A model generated the notes under the pieces. That model was not told the origin of the DNA and searched no databases. It saw only the letters and a list, made by a program, of their open reading frames with translations. A stretch of DNA of 8,276 bases from Planctomycetaceae bacterium UBA6172. Lineage in GTDB: Bacteria; Planctomycetota; Planctomycetia; Pirellulales; Pirellulaceae. The position numbers and the translations under genes are program-made. The stretch lies in assembly GCA_002422955.1 (NCBI GenBank), contig DITY01000070.1:1-8276 (forward strand), written 5' to 3'. How positions within the stretch are numbered: position 1 is the stretch's first letter; every line of letters begins with the position of its first letter. Positions 4,111 through 8,276 of this stretch are shown here, in pieces.

Positions 4111-6041
4111 TGATGGAAGACGTTTCCGCGCTGTCGGTGGTGATTTTCCTGGCGCTGGTCGCGGGCACGATCGGACTCAGCTTTTTCCTGGGCCGCAAGA
4201 CGCAGACCTCCGAAGGGTATTTCGCGGCGCACGGCCAGGTCCCGTGGGCGATCAACGGGATCGCCTTCGCCGGCGATTACCTGTCGGCCGCTTCGTTCCT
4301 GGGCATCTGCGGGATGATCGCGTTCTACGGTTACGACGGATTCCTGTATTCGATCGGCTACTTGGCGGGCTGGATCGTGGCGCTGTTCGTGATCGCCGAG
4401 CCGATGAAACGACTGGGGCGGTTCACGTTCGCCGATGCGCTGGATGCCCGCTTCGATTCACGCGGCATCAAGTTGGCCGCGGGGATCAGCACCTTGGCGG
4501 TGAGCCTGTTTTATTTGATCCCGCAGATGGTCGGCGCCGGCGTCCTGATTCAGCCGTTGTTGGGTTTGCCGCACTGGATGGGCGTGGTGCTAGTCGGCGC
4601 CGTGGTGATCGTGATCGTGGTCACGGCGGGGATGGTGTCGACGACTTGGGTGCAATTTCTCAAGGGTTCGATGTTGGTGGTCTTCAGTCTGATCTTGTCG
4701 GCAATGGTCTTGCAGCGTGGGTTCGAGGTCGGGGCGAGCGGTGCGGATGGCCATGTGTGGAAAAGTTTGGGACCCTTTTCGGCCGAGGAGTTGGCCAGCG
4801 CCGATTCGCTGGACGGGCGGCGCATCCTGCCGGCGGGCGACGGTTGGCTGGCCGACGAGTGGGTGCGGTTGGAGGATACCGAGCGAGGCGGGTTTGACGT
4901 GTTCTCCCCGCGAACTGACGGTGACCGGATCTGGCTCGACCAAGCCCAAGCGGTAACGGTCGCCGCCGACCGCTCGCAGCAGATCGACGGCGCCCCGCTG
5001 GGCCGAGGCGACGGGCAAAAGCGGCTGCGGTCGGTCGGGCATGTGTCGAAGTTGCCCGGCGATGAAGCCGCGACCGGGCCGCTGGGCCCCCTGCAGTTCT
5101 TTCGCACGTTGCAGGATAGCGAGGTGGTGTTGTGGCGGAATCGGAAGCTGGCCCATGCCGACGGCTCGGTCACGACGGTCCATTACCAGGTGCCGACCGC
5201 GGGGTCGCGGGTGCTGCGTCCTGGTGAGCATCCGACGTTCGCGGGGATTCGTACGGGGAAGACGAAGGATCGGTTGGAGTTTTTGTCGTTGATGTTGGCG
5301 CTGTTTTGCGGCACCGCGTCCTTGCCGCACATCCTGATCCGCTACTACACGGTCAAGGACGAGGCGGCGGCGCGAAAGAGCACGATCATCGGGATCGCCA
5401 GCATCGGCGTGTTCTACGTGTCGACGCTGTACCTGGGACTGGGCGCGATGACCAGCGGGGCGTTGGACGTCCAGGATACGAACATGGCGGCGCCGTTGTT
5501 GGCTCGCAGCCTGAGCCCGTTGTTGTTCGCGATCATTTCGGCCGTGGCGTTCACGACGGTTTTGGGGACGGTCAGCGGGTTGATTCTGGCGTCCAGCGGC
5601 GCGGTCGCTCACGATTTGATCACCGGGTTCTTACGAATCCCGTTGACCGGCCATCAGCAGGTACGCGTGGCCAAGATCGCGGCGGTGTTCGTCGGCGCGA
5701 TCGCGATCGTGCTAGGGATTTTGTTCGCCGGGATGAACGTCAGTTTCCTGGTCGGCTGGGCCTTCAGCATCGCGGCGAGCGCCAACCTGCCGGCGTTGAC
5801 GATGTTGTTGTTCTGGAAGGGGACAACTCGCCAGGGGATCATCGCCAGCGTGATCGTGGGGATGGTCAGTTCGCTGGGCTGGATTCTGCTCAGCGCCGAC
5901 ACGTTCACTCAGGTCTACGGGTTGCCGGCCGAGCAGGCTTGGGCGCCGCTAAGCCAACCGGGGATCGTGACGATCCCGTTGTCATTCGCGACGTTGGTCG
6001 TGGTCTCGCGGTTCACCCAGCCGCGGCCGCGGACGGTTTAG
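4107..6041 (+). CDS. actP: Sodium:solute symporter, ActP (cation/acetate) type
   Basis: The protein has 644 residues and belongs to the SSS family. It moves a small monocarboxylate, probably acetate, into the cell with sodium or another cation. Thirteen membrane helices can be placed, with the N-terminus outside. Family signatures: 'GDYLSAASFLGI' (57 to 66; D57 matches the conserved TM2 aspartate), 'FCGTASLPHILIRYYTV' (400 to 416), and 'SAVAFTTVLGTVSGL' (478 to 492), the region of the second sodium site. E. coli ActP has about 549 residues; the difference lies mainly between helices 6 and 7 (about 205 to 388), a roughly 180-residue hydrophilic extracytoplasmic loop. The ATG at 4107 overlaps the DUF485 stop, with GAGG 7 nt before it; two further ATG codons follow directly (4110, 4113). 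Substrate is assigned by family, not proved. Confidence 0.88.
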   Translation: MMMEDVSALSVVIFLALVAGTIGLSFFLGRKTQTSEGYFAAHGQVPWAINGIAFAGDYLSAASFLGICGMIAFYGYDGFLYSIGYLAGWIVALFVIAEPMKRLGRFTFADALDARFDSRGIKLAAGISTLAVSLFYLIPQMVGAGVLIQPLLGLPHWMGVVLVGAVVIVIVVTAGMVSTTWVQFLKGSMLVVFSLILSAMVLQRGFEVGASGADGHVWKSLGPFSAEELASADSLDGRRILPAGDGWLADEWVRLEDTERGGFDVFSPRTDGDRIWLDQAQAVTVAADRSQQIDGAPLGRGDGQKRLRSVGHVSKLPGDEAATGPLGPLQFFRTLQDSEVVLWRNRKLAHADGSVTTVHYQVPTAGSRVLRPGEHPTFAGIRTGKTKDRLEFLSLMLALFCGTASLPHILIRYYTVKDEAAARKSTIIGIASIGVFYVSTLYLGLGAMTSGALDVQDTNMAAPLLARSLSPLLFAIISAVAFTTVLGTVSGLILASSGAVAHDLITGFLRIPLTGHQQVRVAKIAAVFVGAIAIVLGILFAGMNVSFLVGWAFSIAASANLPALTMLLFWKGTTRQGIIASVIVGMVSSLGWILLSADTFTQVYGLPAEQAWAPLSQPGIVTIPLSFATLVVVSRFTQPRPRTV

Positions 6042-6053
6042 TCCAAATCGGTC

Positions 6054-6088
6054 GTGAAGCGGTTGGCCGACGCTGCCAACCGGTTCAC
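6054..6088. terminator. Hairpin between convergent symporter and DUF486 genes, likely bidirectional terminator
   Basis: The 14-nt arms at 6054-6067 and 6075-6088 are complementary with one mismatch around a 7-nt loop. The hairpin starts 12 nt after the symporter stop codon and covers the DUF486 stop codon, so it fits termination from both sides. There is no strong T run on either side, so termination may be weak or Rho assisted. Confidence 0.65.
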
Positions 6089-6504
6089 GGCTTGGCGGGC
6101 GGAACTGCGGGCTGCGACGTGATGGATGGCGGGGCCGACGCCTGGGGCAGGTTGACTGCGGCACCGGTGGCGGGGGGTGAGAAGCCGAAGACGAAATAGA
6201 CGGCGGCCACCAGGCAGGCGAAGCTGGCGATGTGATTCCAGCGGATGACCTCGCCCATGTAGAGGATCACGAACGCGCCGAACACGATCAGCGTGATCAC
6301 CTCTTGGATCACCTTCAGCTGGATCGTCGAGAATTGCCCATGACCGATCCGGTTGGCCGGGACCATGAAGCAGTATTCGAAGAACGCGATCGCCCAGCTG
6401 ACGAGAATCACGGTGATCAGCGGCGCGGATTTGAACTTCAGGTGCCCGTACCAGGCGAACGTCATGAAGACGTTGGAGATCAGCAGCAGGAGGATGGTAC
6501 GCAT
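6085..6504 (-). CDS. DUF486 (DMT-type) membrane protein
   Basis: The 139-residue protein matches the DUF486 family, small proteins related to the drug/metabolite transporter superfamily. Four helices are visible at about 2 to 20, 28 to 48, 67 to 85 and 91 to 108. Family motifs include 'WYGHLKFK', 'FFEYCFMVPANRIGHGQF' and 'QLKVIQEVITL'. The usual length is about 110 to 115 residues; residues 109 to 139 form an extra Pro, Ala and Ser rich tail, probably a flexible cytoplasmic or external end. The substrate and function are unknown. No clear ribosome binding site precedes ATG 6504; the stop codon of the 97-aa gene lies 7 nt upstream, so translational coupling is likely. The stop codon lies within the terminator hairpin. 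Confidence 0.9.
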   Translation of the reverse strand: MRTILLLLISNVFMTFAWYGHLKFKSAPLITVILVSWAIAFFEYCFMVPANRIGHGQFSTIQLKVIQEVITLIVFGAFVILYMGEVIRWNHIASFACLVAAVYFVFGFSPPATGAAVNLPQASAPPSITSQPAVPPAKP

Positions 6505-6511
6505 GTCGCGA

Positions 6512-6805
6512 TCAGCCGGGCCGGCGGTGGTAGCGAAGCCGTTGCCAGCTGTAGAAACCGCCCAGCACGAGGGCGAGCAGCAACGGTGAGGTGTAGGTGA
6601 ATAGCAGGAAGACCAAGTGGGCGACGCGGTTGGGCGGCTGGGCGCCGCTGGTGGGGTTGCCGGTCAGCACCGCCATTTCGTCCCGGATTTCGCCGACTCG
6701 GCTGGCATAGAACAAGCCGGCCGACATGATCGCGAAGATGCTCATCATCAGCAGCATCAGCGAAATGCTGACCTGCGGCCGTTGCCAGGGTGGTTGAGGG
6801 GTCAT
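6512..6805 (-). CDS. Hypothetical 97-aa membrane protein, two helices
   Basis: I do not recognise the family. Two hydrophobic helices, about 13 to 35 ('SISLMLLMMSIFAIMSAGLF') and about 62 to 85 ('AHLVFLLFTYTSPLLLALV'), flank a polar loop of about 26 residues, and the C-terminus is basic ('YSWQRLRYHRRPG'). The positive ends suggest both termini face the cytoplasm with the loop outside. There is no clear ribosome binding site before ATG 6805. It lies 7 nt upstream of the DUF486 gene and 103 nt downstream of the DUF11-repeat gene on the same strand, so it most likely shares a transcript with the DUF486 gene. Met-rich first helix is unusual. Confidence 0.75.
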   Translation of the reverse strand: MTPQPPWQRPQVSISLMLLMMSIFAIMSAGLFYASRVGEIRDEMAVLTGNPTSGAQPPNRVAHLVFLLFTYTSPLLLALVLGGFYSWQRLRYHRRPG

Positions 6806-6886
6806 GCGATGAAGCCCGAGCGGAGCGGAGGTTTCGGTTGGACGCGACGGATCGCCTGTTGGAGCGTATCCGAGCCGTCCACTCCG

Positions 6887-6909
6887 ATCCAGCCGCGTCC
6901 GGCTGGGAT
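6887..6909 (-). terminator. Hairpin at the stop codon of the DUF11-repeat gene
   Basis: ATCCAGCCG and CGGCTGGGAT flank a 4-nt loop and pair over about 9 bp with one bulged G. On the minus strand it begins at the stop codon of the DUF11-repeat gene and would fold right after it. No T run follows, so it is only a possible terminator or mRNA 3' stabiliser before the 97-aa gene. Confidence 0.35.
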
Positions 6910-8276
6910 CAGTTGTCCGCGTAGACCGTGGTGCTCTCTTCCTTGGTGACCGCCGTCGGCGCTTGGCTGCTGGTCACGATCGCTTTGACGATCTGCGTCC
7001 CGGGCTTGGTGCCTTTGACGCGGATGCGATGGACGACTTCGCCTTTGGCGGGGATGACCGCGTGCGGGGCGAAGACGACCAAGCCTTGTCCGTCCGTCGA
7101 GGCGTCGGTTTCGCTGCTGACCAATTCCAGTCCATCGGGCAGCTGGACCTTCAGATTGACGTCGCCGTCTTCACGGGCGCCGCGGTTGAGGATCCGAATC
7201 TCGTAGGTCGCCGTGCTGCCGATTTCGATCGGGTCGGCGTCATCGGTGATCGAGAACGTCAGTTCGGCTGGCGCATCGACCGTGACTTTCTTTTCGTGGC
7301 GCGAGACCAGATTGAGATCGCCACGGGCTTCGAGCCGAATGGCCCGCTCGCCCGCTTCGATCGGTAGCAGCGTCAACGGCACCGCCCCGCGAGCTTCCGG
7401 CGGCAGCTCGGCCAGCGACCAGTAAACGGCGTGCCGGTTCGGGTCGTATTGCCCTTGGAACTCGGTGCCCACGAAGGAGAATCCGCGATCGAGGTAGGCG
7501 ATGATTTCGACATTGGTCGCATCCGCCGATCCGACGTTGGCCAAATGGATTTGGTAGGTCGCTTGGCGTTCCAGGTACCGTCGCGTTGGGCCTTCGACTT
7601 CGATCGCCAGTTCCGGCGCGATGATCTGGATCGCGGTCGTATCGATCGCCGACAGGCCATCGTCGCCCGTGATGCGAATCTCGCTGTTGACTTGACCGGG
7701 GGCGGTGGCGCGGAGTCGCAAGACTTGACGCCGCACTTCGCCGGGGCCGAGGGTACCGATCAGGTTGTCGAGTTGACGCCCCTTGGGGTGTTCGAGTCCC
7801 TCGGGGACGTCGGTCTGCAGGGTCACGCCGGTGGCGGCTCCGGTGCCGGGGTTGGAAACCTCGAGTTCGATTTCGAGCTGCTGGCCGATCAGCACTTGCG
7901 CGGGTGCTCGCTGCGTGACCTTGAGTGCGGGGCGGGTGCTGACCGTGCGGACTGATGCGGCGGCTTCGAAGGAGACTCGCGCGACGCTGCCCAGTTCCCC
8001 TTCGACGTCGGGAACCAACTGCAGCGAAACGGTCCGCTCACCACCCGGTTCCAGCGCGCCGAGTTGCCAGACCAAATGGTCTCCGTTGCGCTGTGCTTGA
8101 GGAGTCGATTCGATCAGGGTCATGCCCGCAGGGATGCGATCATGGATCTGGACATCGGCGGCTTCGACGACACCGACGTTTTGAACTTGGATCACGAAGG
8201 TGGCCGGCTTGCCGACTTGGACTTGATCGGGAGCTCGCTTGTGGATCACGACGCTCGGGGCTTGGATCCCCTCCAG
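6909..8276 (-). CDS. DUF11-repeat protein, envelope-type (N-terminus beyond the right edge)
   Basis: The frame is open at the right edge and 455 residues are visible, ending in 'VYADN' at 6909. Four tandem repeats of about 105 to 120 residues can be aligned, each starting with a strand like 'APxLxIxxxxP' followed by 'VQVGKPATFVIQVQN', 'VLIGQQLEIELEVSN', 'YLERQATYQIHLAN' and 'IEIGSTATYEIRILN'. Each repeat continues with the 'N.G...A..V...D.IP.G' pattern typical of DUF11, an immunoglobulin-like beta-sandwich found in cell-surface proteins of planctomycetes and other bacteria. The protein is probably exported and acts in the envelope or on the surface, but signal peptide and other domains lie outside the window. 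A GTG at 8249 could be read as a start, but the frame continues in repeat-like sequence upstream, so it is internal. No catalytic motif is seen. Confidence 0.85.
   Translation of the reverse strand: MEGIQAPSVVIHKRAPDQVQVGKPATFVIQVQNVGVVEAADVQIHDRIPAGMTLIESTPQAQRNGDHLVWQLGALEPGGERTVSLQLVPDVEGELGSVARVSFEAAASVRTVSTRPALKVTQRAPAQVLIGQQLEIELEVSNPGTGAATGVTLQTDVPEGLEHPKGRQLDNLIGTLGPGEVRRQVLRLRATAPGQVNSEIRITGDDGLSAIDTTAIQIIAPELAIEVEGPTRRYLERQATYQIHLANVGSADATNVEIIAYLDRGFSFVGTEFQGQYDPNRHAVYWSLAELPPEARGAVPLTLLPIEAGERAIRLEARGDLNLVSRHEKKVTVDAPAELTFSITDDADPIEIGSTATYEIRILNRGAREDGDVNLKVQLPDGLELVSSETDASTDGQGLVVFAPHAVIPAKGEVVHRIRVKGTKPGTQIVKAIVTSSQAPTAVTKEESTTVYADN

Noticed and set aside
4590..5612. Minus-strand open frame of 340 codons opposite the symporter
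   Set aside because: The product is low-complexity Arg, Gln and His rich; the plus strand encodes a clear SSS transporter.
5306..6199. Plus-strand open frame of 297 codons in another frame of the symporter
   Set aside because: Arg and Gly rich shadow that runs over the terminator hairpin and into the DUF486 gene.
7431..7955. Plus-strand open frame of 174 codons opposite the DUF11-repeat gene
   Set aside because: Asp, Gly and Arg rich shadow; the minus strand holds clear repeats.
1..8276. CRISPR array, transposase or insertion sequence, rRNA
   Set aside because: No regularly spaced repeats, no transposase-like frame or terminal repeats and no rRNA-like sequence were found by eye.

Overview
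The window looks like the junction between a bacterial chromosome and an integrated mobile element, most likely in a planctomycete of the Pirellulaceae (Rhodopirellula-like) type. Support for that lineage: a large protein built from DUF11 repeats, a DUF1580-type small helix-turn-helix protein, an integrase with the 'YRP..HKT...GK' pre-catalytic motif I associate with planctomycete recombinases, and an acetate-permease-like symporter with an unusually long external loop. No database search was possible, so the lineage is inference from recognised protein families.

Left part (1 to about 3310), all on the minus strand: a mobile-element module next to a tRNA-Val(CAC) gene. Reading in the direction of transcription it holds the tRNA, a 117-nt spacer with an inverted repeat, a tyrosine integrase, an unrecognised 162-aa protein with a coiled-coil and a possible winged helix, an 83-aa DUF1580-type DNA-binding protein (candidate excisionase or regulator), and a Toprim primase with an N-terminal zinc ribbon that runs off the left edge, probably into a helicase or ATPase part. 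The tRNA 3' end faces the integrase, the classic arrangement of an element integrated at the 3' end of a tRNA gene. The only mismatch in the tRNA is in the T stem (C51 opposite A63), which would fit a chimeric tRNA made by crossover in the T loop. No capsid, conjugation or cargo genes are visible; the other end of the element is outside the window.

Middle (3365 to 3837): about 470 nt without a credible gene, rich in G on the plus strand, holding several perfect hairpins and a strong G-quadruplex motif. It is followed by a plus-strand two-gene operon (3838 to 6041): a DUF485 small membrane protein (YjcH type) overlapping by ATGA a 13-helix sodium:solute symporter of the ActP type.

Right part (6042 to 8276), minus strand and convergent with the symporter: a truncated DUF11-repeat protein (four repeats visible), a 97-aa two-helix membrane protein of unknown function, and a DUF486 (DMT-type) four-helix membrane protein. 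A 14-bp, one-mismatch hairpin separates the converging symporter and DUF486 genes and probably ends both transcripts.

The left module is mobile DNA for its own integration and replication; the middle and right parts look like ordinary chromosomal membrane-transport and envelope genes.
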